Assembly (NCBI GenBank): GCA_018883705.1
Contig: JAHLFQ010000241.1
Coordinates: 1 to 6,613, forward strand
Length of the DNA: 6,613 bases
Direction of reading: 5' to 3'
DNA from: Candidatus Cellulosilyticum pullistercoris
GTDB taxonomy: Bacteria; Bacillota; Clostridia; Lachnospirales; Cellulosilyticaceae
Below the pieces are notes generated by a model. It saw only the letters and a list, made by a program, of their open reading frames with translations, had not been told where the DNA came from and did no database searches. Both the position numbers and the translations under genes were made by a program. Of this stretch, positions 1 through 6,602 are shown piece by piece (position 1 is the stretch's first letter; each line of letters begins with the position of its first letter).

Positions 1-408
1 ATGAGCATTATGCAATTTGCTTTTGATATAAAAGGGGATAGTGAATATTTACCTCATAACTGTGCAAGAGAATCTGTTGCCTATATAGGGACACATGATA
101 ATGAAACAATAGTAGGATGGATGGAAGACCCTAATAATGTAAAACAATTAGCTTTTGCAAAAAGGTATTTAAGGCTTACTAAAAAAGAGGGCTACCATTG
201 GGGATTCATTAGAGGATTATGGGCTAGTCCCGCAAGATTAGCCATTGCTCAGATGCAAGATGTACTTGGGTTAGATAATCATGCCAGGATGAACATTCCT
301 TCTACAGTAGGTGATAATTGGAACTGGCGTATGAAAAATGATGCCATTAATGAAGGAATCATTAGAAAGCTTAAGAGACTCACAAACATATATGGAAGGA
401 AGGGTTAA
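1..408 (+). CDS. malQ: 4-alpha-glucanotransferase (amylomaltase, GH77), C-terminal part, 5' end outside window
   Basis: C-terminal 135 residues of a cytoplasmic GH77 amylomaltase, which transfers 4-alpha-glucan segments between maltodextrins, releasing glucose and making longer chains for phosphorylase. Seen: GTHDNET at residues 30-36 of the fragment, where the HDN aspartate (residue 33) is the family's transition-state stabilising catalytic residue; ASPARLAIAQMQDVLGL at 75-91; ARMNIPSTVGDNWNWR at 95-110. These match the last part of the (beta/alpha)8 barrel in order. The family is usually about 500 residues, and the catalytic nucleophile and acid/base lie upstream of the window. The ATG at base 1 is therefore not a real start: the opening MSIMQFAFD corresponds to the internal 'GM+VLQFAFD' segment of the family. 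The stop is TAA at 406-408, and malP begins 4 bases later with its ribosome binding site inside the last malQ codons, so the two are almost certainly cotranscribed. Nothing suggests a broken gene; the truncation is only the window edge. Confidence 0.95.
   Translation: MSIMQFAFDIKGDSEYLPHNCARESVAYIGTHDNETIVGWMEDPNNVKQLAFAKRYLRLTKKEGYHWGFIRGLWASPARLAIAQMQDVLGLDNHARMNIPSTVGDNWNWRMKNDAINEGIIRKLKRLTNIYGRKG
397..404 (+). promoter_or_regulatory. Ribosome binding site that fixes the malP start
   Basis: AGGAAGGG, within the last codons of malQ, lies 8 bases before the ATG at 413. This is ideal Shine-Dalgarno spacing and picks 413 over the in-frame upstream ATGs at 338, 341, 350 and 392. The first three lie well inside malQ and have no comparable site; 392 precedes this site. 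It also places initiation next to the malQ stop, which fits translational coupling. Confidence 0.8.
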
Positions 409-412
409 GAGA

Positions 413-2773
413 ATGAAGAGTGAAGTACTAAAAATGAATATCGAAAGATATTGTAATGTAAAGTATGGAAAGTCAATTGATAGAGCAGAAAAGTATGAGA
501 TTTTTAATGCTGTTTCATTAGCACTTTTAGAGGAAATCGTAAAAGATTGGAATGCAACGACTAAACTCTATAATGAAAATAAAAGAGCCTACTACATTTC
601 AGCAGAATATTTAATGGGTCGCGCATTAGGTAATAATATCATTTGTATGAATAAGTATGAAGAAGTTAAAGAAACACTTCAAGATTTAGGTATTGACCTT
701 AATGTGATTGAAGAGATTGAAGAAGATGCTGGACTTGGTAATGGTGGTTTAGGAAGACTTGCAGCATGTTTTATGGAATCAGGGGCAGCAATGCACTTAC
801 CACTTATTGGATATGGACTTCGTTATCAAAATGGTTTATTTAATCAAAAGATTATTGATGGTGAGCAAGTAGAGGAAGTAGATACTTGGCTTAAATATGG
901 TGATCCATGGAGTATTCGCAAAGACTCTGAGGCAGTTATTGTAGACTTTGAAGATATGAGCGTCAAAGCAGTACCTTATGATGTGCCGATCATTGGATAC
1001 AACTCAAAAAATATCAATACCTTAAGATTATGGCAAGCAGAAGCACTTGTTCCTTTTGATTTTAACCTTTTCTGTGAGCAAGAATACAGTAAGGCACTAA
1101 AATGTAAGAATGAAGCTGAAAATATAACAAGGGTACTTTATCCGGCTGATTCAAAGGAAGCAGGAAAATTACTTAGACTGCGCCAACAGTACTTCATGGT
1201 AAGTGCTACTTTAAAAGATATTGTACGTAACTTTAAAGCAAGTGGTCATACAGACTTTAATAAGTTTGGTCAGTTACATGCAATTCAGCTTAATGATACA
1301 CATCCAGTTCTAGCTATTCCAGAGCTTATTAGAATCTTAGTAGATGAAGAGGATTTATCTTTTAAAGAAGCATTAAAAGTAGCACATGACACATTTGCTT
1401 ATACAAATCATACTATTTTAGCTGAAGCATTAGAAAAATGGGATATAAAACTTATTAAGAAAATTTCACCACGTATTTACAGTATCATCGAAGTAATCGA
1501 TCAAAGATTTGTTCAAGATCTACAAGCAAAAGGATATGATGAAAAAGCTATTAATGAATTTAAAATTATTAATAACCATCAAGTACGTATGGCGAACTTA
1601 GCTATTCATGCAGGGCACGCAGTAAATGGGGTTGCTCAATTACATACAGATATCTTAAAGAATACAGAGCTTCATAACTGGTATGAATTATATCCAGAGA
1701 AGTTTCAAAATAAGACAAATGGTATTACGCCAAGAAGATGGCTTAAACTTTGTAACAAGGAATTATCAGCACTTATTACAGAGCTATTAGGTAGTGAAGA
1801 CTGGGTAACTGATTTAAGCCAGCTAGAAAAATTAGAAGCATATATAGATAATGATGAAGTGCTTAATAAGCTGTTAGCGATTAAACATACAAAGAAGAAA
1901 CAGCTTGCTAAGTACATTCAAGATACAGAAGGTATAATGATTGACCCAGATTCACTATTTGACATTCAAATTAAACGTTTACATGAATATAAGAGACAAT
2001 TACTTAATGCTTTTTATATTCTAGATTTATACTATCGACTCAAAGAAAATCCTAATCTAGATATACCTAAAACAACGTTTATTTTTGGAGCAAAAGCATT
2101 TCCAAGCTATAGAAGGGCTAAATCCATTGTAAAGTTCATAGGTGAGATAGCTAAGCTTATAAGCAGTGACTTAGCTGTAAGCAATAAAATCCAAGTTTTA
2201 TTTGTTGAAAACTACAGAGTATCTTATGGTGAAAAGCTATTCCCAGCCGCAGACATTTCAAAACAAATTTCTACAGCAGGAAAAGAAGCATCAGGAACTG
2301 GTAACATGAAATTTATGCTCAATGGTGCACTAACCTTTGGTACGTACGATGGTGCAAATGTGGAAATCGTTCAGGAAGCAGGAGAAGATAATAATTTTAT
2401 TTTTGGGCTTCGTGTAGAAGACATTGAAAAGATTCAAAAAGAATACAAAAGTATAAAAGTAGCTGAAGCTAATGAGAGCTTAATGAGAGTTGTATCCACT
2501 CTAATTGATGGAACTTTTGAAGATGATGGAACGGGTGATTTTGGAGATTTATATAACGGTTTAATGACAGAAGGAGATACTTATTTTGTACTCGAAGATT
2601 TTGTGGCATTTAGAGAAGCAGAGGATAAAGTGTTTGCTGCTTATAAGGATCAAAAAACTTGGGCTAAAATGAGCCTTATGAATATTGCACACGCAGGTAT
2701 TTTTTCAAGCGACCGTACCATTATGCAATATGCTAAAGAAATTTGGAGTATTGAGCCAAGAACAAATAAGTAG
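413..2773 (+). CDS. malP: Maltodextrin/glycogen phosphorylase (GT35, PLP-dependent), malP/glgP family
   Basis: Cytoplasmic alpha-glucan phosphorylase of 786 residues. It removes terminal glucose from alpha-1,4-glucans with phosphate, giving glucose-1-phosphate. Family blocks appear in order: YYISAEYLMGR (60-70), GLGNGGLGRLAACF (107-120), GYGLRYQNGLFNQKI (133-147), HAIQLNDTHPVLAIPEL (289-305), DIQIKRLHEYKRQ (517-529), and EASGTGNMKFMLNGAL near 625-640, whose lysine (residue 633) is the expected Schiff-base lysine for pyridoxal phosphate. The ATG at 413 is chosen for its well-spaced AGGAAGGG; a longer reading from 338 would add 25 residues overlapping malQ. The protein is shorter than animal phosphorylases and has no N-terminal extension with a regulatory phosphoserine, as is usual for bacterial enzymes. 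Its position between malQ and malEFG argues for imported maltodextrin as substrate, hence malP; sequence alone cannot exclude stored glycogen (glgP). One segment, FGAKAFPSYRRAK (558-570), departs from the common KAAPGY form. Confidence 0.95.
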   Translation: MKSEVLKMNIERYCNVKYGKSIDRAEKYEIFNAVSLALLEEIVKDWNATTKLYNENKRAYYISAEYLMGRALGNNIICMNKYEEVKETLQDLGIDLNVIEEIEEDAGLGNGGLGRLAACFMESGAAMHLPLIGYGLRYQNGLFNQKIIDGEQVEEVDTWLKYGDPWSIRKDSEAVIVDFEDMSVKAVPYDVPIIGYNSKNINTLRLWQAEALVPFDFNLFCEQEYSKALKCKNEAENITRVLYPADSKEAGKLLRLRQQYFMVSATLKDIVRNFKASGHTDFNKFGQLHAIQLNDTHPVLAIPELIRILVDEEDLSFKEALKVAHDTFAYTNHTILAEALEKWDIKLIKKISPRIYSIIEVIDQRFVQDLQAKGYDEKAINEFKIINNHQVRMANLAIHAGHAVNGVAQLHTDILKNTELHNWYELYPEKFQNKTNGITPRRWLKLCNKELSALITELLGSEDWVTDLSQLEKLEAYIDNDEVLNKLLAIKHTKKKQLAKYIQDTEGIMIDPDSLFDIQIKRLHEYKRQLLNAFYILDLYYRLKENPNLDIPKTTFIFGAKAFPSYRRAKSIVKFIGEIAKLISSDLAVSNKIQVLFVENYRVSYGEKLFPAADISKQISTAGKEASGTGNMKFMLNGALTFGTYDGANVEIVQEAGEDNNFIFGLRVEDIEKIQKEYKSIKVAEANESLMRVVSTLIDGTFEDDGTGDFGDLYNGLMTEGDTYFVLEDFVAFREAEDKVFAAYKDQKTWAKMSLMNIAHAGIFSSDRTIMQYAKEIWSIEPRTNK

Positions 2774-2778
2774 TGGAA

Positions 2779-2822
2779 TCAAATACGTCATATCATACTG
2801 AATCAGTATAATAACGATTTGA
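2779..2822. promoter_or_regulatory. Imperfect dyad with 15-base palindrome upstream of malE: candidate operator
   Basis: At the centre is ATACTGA-A-TCAGTAT (2795-2809), a perfect 7-base-arm palindrome around one A. Outside it, TCAAAT (2779-2784) and ATTTGA (2817-2822) are complementary, with a further CGT/ACG match (2786-2788 with 2814-2816) if A2785 bulges. No T-run follows in either direction, so it is not an intrinsic terminator. With a one-base centre it reads better as a protein-binding dyad than as an RNA hairpin. It overlaps a TATAAT hexamer, as expected of an operator. The bases 2809-2822, read on the minus strand as TCAAATCGTTATTA, also match the CcpA cre pattern TGWAARCGYTWNCW at 11 of 14 positions. 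The binding protein is not known from this window. Confidence 0.45.
2785..2812 (+). promoter_or_regulatory. Candidate promoter for malE (perfect -10, weak -35)
   Basis: TATAAT at 2807-2812 is a perfect sigma-A -10 hexamer. The best upstream partner at 16-base spacing is ACGTCA (2785-2790), only 3 of 6 matches to TTGACA, and there is no TG extension, so the promoter would probably be weak or activator-dependent. Transcription would start near 2819, giving a leader of about 45 bases with the malE ribosome binding site intact. Its place in the gap between the enzyme genes and the transport genes is sensible, but AT-rich sequence yields such hexamers by chance. Confidence 0.45.
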
Positions 2823-2862
2823 GATATAAAAATTAAAAGAGAAATTCTGGGAGGAATGTTTT

Positions 2863-4170
2863 ATGAAGAGAAAGTTATTTTCAAAAGCTATGGCTATAGC
2901 AATGATTGGAACAATTGGGGCATCTATGACAGGATGTGGAAGTAATACAACACCTACAAACACAGAAACTAGTACAACGCCAAGTACACAAGCTACTACG
3001 GATGCTAGTGAGTCTCCAGCAGTATCAGAATTTCAAAACACAGAAGCAACGCTTACTGTATGGGGATCTCAAGATGATCAACAAATGCTAGGTGAAATGG
3101 TAGAATCATTTAAAGCAGCACATCCTGAAGTTCAGTGGAATATTACTGTGCGTGTAAATGGTGAAGATCAAGCTAAAACTGAAGTTCTTAAAGATACAGA
3201 GGCAGCAGCAGACGTATTTGCTATTGCACATGATCAATTAGGTGAGCTTGTTGCAGCTGGAGCTGTTTATAAAAATACAAAATATGCTGATGAAGTTACA
3301 GCACGATCAGCAGAGGCAGCTGTTACTGCTGCTTCTTATGAAGGTGAGTTATATGGATATCCAAGTGTATCTGAAACTTACTTCCTATTCTACGACACAA
3401 GTATCTTTAACGAAGAACAAGTAAAATCTCTTGATACAATGCTTACAGCAGATGTAGCTGAGGGAGTAACACCATTTGCTATAGATATTGCTAATGCTTA
3501 CTATTCAGGACCATTCTTCTTATCAAATGGATGTGAATTATTTGGAGCTGATGGTTCAGATGCTAAAACAGTTACTTTCAACAATGCACAAGGAGTAGAA
3601 GTTGCTAAATTACTTGGTTCATTAAAAGAACAAGGGGTAGTAGCTTTTGATGATACAGTAGCGGCAACACAATTTGAAGCACATACATTAGGAGCTTATG
3701 TAGCTGGTCCTTGGAAAACAGAAACATACAAAGAGCTTCTTGGAGATAACTTTGGAGTAGCTGAGCTTCCTACTCTTAATTTTAATGGTGAAGAGAAACA
3801 TATGGCATCTTTTGCCGGATTTAAGGTATACTGCGTAAAATCTAATACAAAATATCCTCTTGAAGCGATGGCTCTTGCAAATTGGTTAACAAATGAAGAG
3901 AACCAACTTAAGAGATTTGAAGATAGAGGCGGTGTTCCTGTAGCTACAGCTCTTGCTAGTAATGAACAAGTTACATCTGATCCAGCTGTAAAAGCATTAC
4001 TCGCTCAACTTAATTATGCTTATGCAATGCCATCTATCCCACAAATGGGTAAATTCTGGGATGCAACAAAAGCATTTGTTCAAGAAACATTTGATGGAAC
4101 AATCACAGAAGCAGATTATCAATCTAAACTCGATACATTAGTAGCAACAATTACAGAAGGTGCAGAGTAA
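2863..4170 (+). CDS. malE: Maltodextrin-binding lipoprotein of a CUT1 ABC transporter
   Basis: Extracytoplasmic solute-binding protein of 435 residues that captures maltose/maltodextrins and delivers them to MalFG. Seen: a lipoprotein signal peptide (KRK at 2-4, hydrophobic stretch 9-20, lipobox MTGC with the acylated cysteine at 25; Met rather than the usual Leu at -3). A Ser/Thr/Pro-rich linker follows to about residue 56, tethering the domain outside the membrane. The binding domain starts with EATLTVWGSQDDQQ (61-74). MalE-type segments follow: DVFAIAHDQLGELVAAG (117-133), YEGELYGYPSVSETYFLFYD (159-178), AYVAGPWKTETYK (278-290) and SIPQMGKFWD (391-400). Trp67, Trp283 and Trp399 are good candidates for stacking on sugar rings. 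The mature part also holds Cys224 and Cys324. GGGAGG at 2849-2854, 8 bases before the ATG, supports the start. The family and order before malF make a maltodextrin ligand very likely; exact chain-length preference cannot be read from sequence. Confidence 0.92.
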   Translation: MKRKLFSKAMAIAMIGTIGASMTGCGSNTTPTNTETSTTPSTQATTDASESPAVSEFQNTEATLTVWGSQDDQQMLGEMVESFKAAHPEVQWNITVRVNGEDQAKTEVLKDTEAAADVFAIAHDQLGELVAAGAVYKNTKYADEVTARSAEAAVTAASYEGELYGYPSVSETYFLFYDTSIFNEEQVKSLDTMLTADVAEGVTPFAIDIANAYYSGPFFLSNGCELFGADGSDAKTVTFNNAQGVEVAKLLGSLKEQGVVAFDDTVAATQFEAHTLGAYVAGPWKTETYKELLGDNFGVAELPTLNFNGEEKHMASFAGFKVYCVKSNTKYPLEAMALANWLTNEENQLKRFEDRGGVPVATALASNEQVTSDPAVKALLAQLNYAYAMPSIPQMGKFWDATKAFVQETFDGTITEADYQSKLDTLVATITEGAE

Positions 4171-4184
4171 AGTATCGATTTAAG

Positions 4185-4201
4185 AATTTAAGACTTAAAT
4201 T
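4185..4201. repeat. 17-base AT-rich palindrome just after malE
   Basis: AATTTAAG-A-CTTAAATT is a perfect palindrome with 8-base arms around one A, starting 14 bases after the malE stop. As RNA it could form a 7-base-pair, all A-U stem with a GAC loop. A second TTTAAG at 4179-4184 could pair with CTTAAA (4194-4199) instead, so two exclusive folds exist. It may be an operator-like dyad or part of the 3' structure protecting malE mRNA. AT-rich composition makes chance origin possible. Confidence 0.4.
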
Positions 4202-4206
4202 TTATA

Positions 4207-4263
4207 GGAACTACTACTCAGTAAAGAAAGTTAATCAGTATTGGGTAGTAGTCCCTTTATTAT
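4207..4263 (+). terminator. Stem-loop with T-rich tail after malE, probably a leaky terminator
   Basis: ACTACTACTC (4210-4219) pairs with GGGTAGTAGT (4243-4252) over 10 base pairs, one of them G-T. After an A-C mismatch the stem continues with G4207-G4208 pairing to C4254-C4255 and A4206 to T4256. The loop is long (23 bases). The tail TTTATTAT (4256-4263) is T-rich but interrupted by A, so termination is probably partial. This matches a common arrangement in binding-protein transport operons, where a structure after the binding-protein gene raises its transcript over those of the permeases. The malF and malG genes follow on the same strand with no convincing promoter of their own, which supports read-through. 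Confidence 0.7.
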
Positions 4264-4359
4264 CGGAGTTTATAACAGGATATTTTAGGAAAATAGAAAT
4301 TAGGTAAACTGGAAGTTGATAGGAGTGTGCTTAAAATATACTGAATGGGAGGGAGCTAA
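4264..4359. other. Leader between the malE stem-loop and malF
   Basis: No open reading frame of note. TATTTT-AGG-AAAATA at 4281-4295 is a weak six-base-pair A-U hairpin. ATACTGAAT at 4338-4346 repeats nine bases of the palindrome upstream of malE (2795-2803) and abuts the malF ribosome binding site, GGGAGGGAG at 4347-4355, whose GGAGG core ends 7 bases before the ATG. I see no well-spaced promoter here. Confidence 0.5.
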
Positions 4360-5751
4360 ATGAGTGAAGTAGCTATTAACAAAAAGGATAAAATAAAAAA
4401 GATAAAACAGCATGAAAATATATTTACAATTTTTAGAGATGGAGATTTGTTTACAAGACTATCTTTTTTGATTATGGGGATTGCCAATATAGCTAAGAAA
4501 CAAATTGTAAAAGGACTTATATATCTAGGGTTTGAGATTGCATTCATTTCTTTTATGATTTCAATTGGTATAGAAAAATTGCAAGGCCTAATTACACTTG
4601 GAACAAGAACGCAAGGTTGGGTAATGGATAAAGCACTAGGTATAGAAGTGCTTTCACAAGGAGATAACTCTATGTTGTTTCTGTTATATGGTGTGTGTAC
4701 ACTTGCGGCTGTTGTTTTTTTTATTGTGATTTACATTAGTAATATTTATAGTGCGAAACATCTAGAAGATTTGAAGCATCAAGGAAAACATATTCCTAAT
4801 TTTCTAGAGGATGTAAAAGATTTATTAGATAGTAAGTTCCATGTGACATTAATGACTATTCCATTAATTATGGTTACGGTTTTTACAGTATTACCCTTAG
4901 TGTATATGATTCTGATTGCTTTTACAAATTATGATAGAGATCATCAGCCACCAGGAACCTTGTTTAATTGGGTAGGACTTGCTAACTTTAAGGATATGCT
5001 ATTTAGTTCATCTTCCTTTAGTCATACATTCTTTCCTGTACTTGGATGGACTATTGTATGGGCGGTTATTGCGACGATAACTTGTTACTTCGGAGGTATT
5101 ATTTTAGCTTTAATGATTAATAAGAATGGTATTAAATTTAAAAAGGGATGGCGTACAATTTTCGTACTTACTATGGCCATTCCACAATTTATATCTCTTT
5201 TAATTATGCGTATTATGCTTAATGATTATGGTCCTATCAACGCCCTTTTACAAAATTTAGGACTTACAGATGGTATCATACAATTTTTAGTTAATCCAAA
5301 GTGGGCACGTGCAGTTGTTTTACTTGTAAACTTCTGGATTGGAGTACCTTATACAATGCTTATTACATCAGGTATCTTGATGAATATTCCAAGAGAATTA
5401 TATGAAGCAGCAGAGATTGATGGAGCATCACCGATTAAGGCTTTCAGAAAAATTACAATGCCTTATATCTTCTTCGTTACAGCACCTTACTTAATTACAC
5501 AGTTTATTGGAAATATCAATAACTTCAATGTTATTTTCTTCTTAACCAAGGGAGAACCTCTAGCAACAGATTACTACTTTGCTGGGAAAACCGACTTATT
5601 GGTTACATGGCTCTATAAGTTAACAGTTAATTACAAGGACTACAGTAGGGCATCTGTTATCGGTATTGCTGTATTTGTGATTTCAGTTGTTTTCTCACTA
5701 ATTGCCTTTAACTATACTTCATCATCAAAGAATGAGGAGGACTTCCAATAA
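4360..5751 (+). CDS. malF: Maltodextrin ABC transporter permease MalF
   Basis: Integral membrane permease of 463 residues, one half of the MalFG channel in the cytoplasmic membrane. Hydrophobic segments at about 50-70, 104-127, 162-187, 226-253, 265-287, 317-341, 366-395 and 431-452 give eight likely transmembrane helices, as in MalF of E. coli, though the protein is shorter than the 514-residue E. coli form. The EAA loop that docks the ATPase is intact: EAAEIDGASPIKAFRKITMP at 349-368, with the conserved glycine at 355. A lysine-rich cytoplasmic N-terminus (8-16) precedes helix 1. The VGLANFKDML segment at 205-214 is typical of CUT1 permeases. The start is supported by the strong GGGAGGGAG site. 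The stop overlaps the malG start by one base, so the two permeases are made together. The 189-base gap to malE carries a stem-loop, suggesting lower expression than malE. Confidence 0.94.
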   Translation: MSEVAINKKDKIKKIKQHENIFTIFRDGDLFTRLSFLIMGIANIAKKQIVKGLIYLGFEIAFISFMISIGIEKLQGLITLGTRTQGWVMDKALGIEVLSQGDNSMLFLLYGVCTLAAVVFFIVIYISNIYSAKHLEDLKHQGKHIPNFLEDVKDLLDSKFHVTLMTIPLIMVTVFTVLPLVYMILIAFTNYDRDHQPPGTLFNWVGLANFKDMLFSSSSFSHTFFPVLGWTIVWAVIATITCYFGGIILALMINKNGIKFKKGWRTIFVLTMAIPQFISLLIMRIMLNDYGPINALLQNLGLTDGIIQFLVNPKWARAVVLLVNFWIGVPYTMLITSGILMNIPRELYEAAEIDGASPIKAFRKITMPYIFFVTAPYLITQFIGNINNFNVIFFLTKGEPLATDYYFAGKTDLLVTWLYKLTVNYKDYSRASVIGIAVFVISVVFSLIAFNYTSSSKNEEDFQ

Positions 5752-5753
5752 TG
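5734..5753 (+). promoter_or_regulatory. malG ribosome binding site and one-base stop/start overlap
   Basis: GAGGAGG (5734-5740), within the last malF codons, lies 10 bases before the malG ATG. The malF TAA (5749-5751) and the malG ATG (5751-5753) share one A as TAATG, the classic layout for translational coupling of two subunits needed in equal amounts. Confidence 0.8.
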
Positions 5754-6602
5754 AGTAAAATGACAATACAAGCAAGGAAAAAAGCGAGTAATACCTTAGT
5801 TTATATAATTTTAATTATTATGAGTGTAATCTGGTTATTCCCGATTATATGGATTATATTAACCTCATTTAGAGCAGAGGGAAAAGCATTCGTTCAATAC
5901 TTTATTCCTAAAAAATTTACAATTGGTAACTATGTCAATCTGTTTACATCTTCTATCTTCCCATTTAAAAAATGGTTTATGAACACATTCATTGTGGCTG
6001 TAGGCTCATGCTTATTAAGTACAGCAATTAATGTTTCTGTAGCTTATGTTATGTCTAGAATGCGTTTCAGGCTTAGAAAGCCTTATATGAATTTGGCCCT
6101 TATATTAGGAATGTTCCCTGGGTTTATGTCTATGATTGCAGTTTATTATGTTTTAAAAGCATTTGGATTAACTCAAAGCTTATTAGCACTCGTACTTGTA
6201 TATTCAGCAGGAGCAGCAACAAGCTTTTATATTGCTAAGGGCTTCTTTGATACTATTTCAAAAGAAATTGATGAGGCAGCACGTATAGATGGGGCAACTA
6301 ATGCAGATGTGTTTACTAAGATTGTTTTACCTTTATCTAAACCAATCATTGTATATACGGCACTTCAAGCCTTTATTTCACCATGGATGGACTACATTTT
6401 TGCGAAGATTATAATGGGGGATAACTATGATAAATATACTGTGGCAATTGGTCTTTGGTATATGACAGAAAAAGAAAATATAGAGAACTGTTTTACTATG
6501 TTTGCAGCAGGTAGTGTTTGTATAGCAATACCAATTACCATCTTATTTATATGGCTACAAAAATACTATGTTTCAGGTGTTACCAGCGGTTCAGTTAAGT
6601 AA
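5751..6602 (+). CDS. malG: Maltodextrin ABC transporter permease MalG
   Basis: Second permease subunit, 283 residues, close to the family's usual length (E. coli MalG is 296). Six likely transmembrane helices lie at about 14-38, 77-102, 113-134, 142-165, 198-219 and 247-270. The EAA loop is complete: DEAARIDGATNADVFTKIVL at 174-193, with EAA at 175-177 and the conserved glycine at 181. The segment MNTFIVAVGSCLLSTAINVS (77-96) and the C-terminal YYVSGVTSGSVK (272-283) are characteristic; E. coli MalG ends in a similar GLTAGGVKG tail, which reaches into the transporter and contacts substrate-side residues. It pairs with MalF and receives sugar from MalE. The sequence after its TAA is only 11 bases long, with no terminator visible, so the operon may continue. 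No ATPase gene is seen in the window. Confidence 0.95.
   Translation: MSKMTIQARKKASNTLVYIILIIMSVIWLFPIIWIILTSFRAEGKAFVQYFIPKKFTIGNYVNLFTSSIFPFKKWFMNTFIVAVGSCLLSTAINVSVAYVMSRMRFRLRKPYMNLALILGMFPGFMSMIAVYYVLKAFGLTQSLLALVLVYSAGAATSFYIAKGFFDTISKEIDEAARIDGATNADVFTKIVLPLSKPIIVYTALQAFISPWMDYIFAKIIMGDNYDKYTVAIGLWYMTEKENIENCFTMFAAGSVCIAIPITILFIWLQKYYVSGVTSGSVK

Noticed and set aside
338..412. Upstream extension of malP from the ATG at 338 (or 341, 350, 392)
   Set aside because: It would overlap malQ by up to 71 bases and lacks a well-placed ribosome binding site. The residues do not resemble the phosphorylase N-terminus, while the ATG at 413 has AGGAAGGG at ideal spacing.
1705..1917. 70-codon minus-strand open frame inside malP
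   Set aside because: It lies wholly within well-conserved phosphorylase coding sequence, has no ribosome binding site I can support and resembles no known family.
2795..2830. Intrinsic terminator after malP
   Set aside because: The dyad there is not followed by a T-run (the next bases are A-rich), and the palindrome's one-base centre would have to open to form a loop, leaving a weak A-U stem.
3242..3424. 60-codon open frame in another frame inside malE
   Set aside because: Its low-complexity Leu/Gln-rich translation is a by-product of Ala-rich GCA/GCT codons of malE read out of frame.
4316..4342. Promoter for malF: TTGATA (4316-4321) with TATACT (4337-4342)
   Set aside because: Both hexamers match at 5 of 6, but the spacing is only 15 bases, and transcription would start at about 4349, inside the malF ribosome binding site, giving a poorly translatable message.
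4356..4547. 63-codon minus-strand open frame opposite the start of malF
   Set aside because: It is antisense to the malF N-terminus; its hydrophobic translation mirrors the AT-rich membrane-segment codons, with no independent support.
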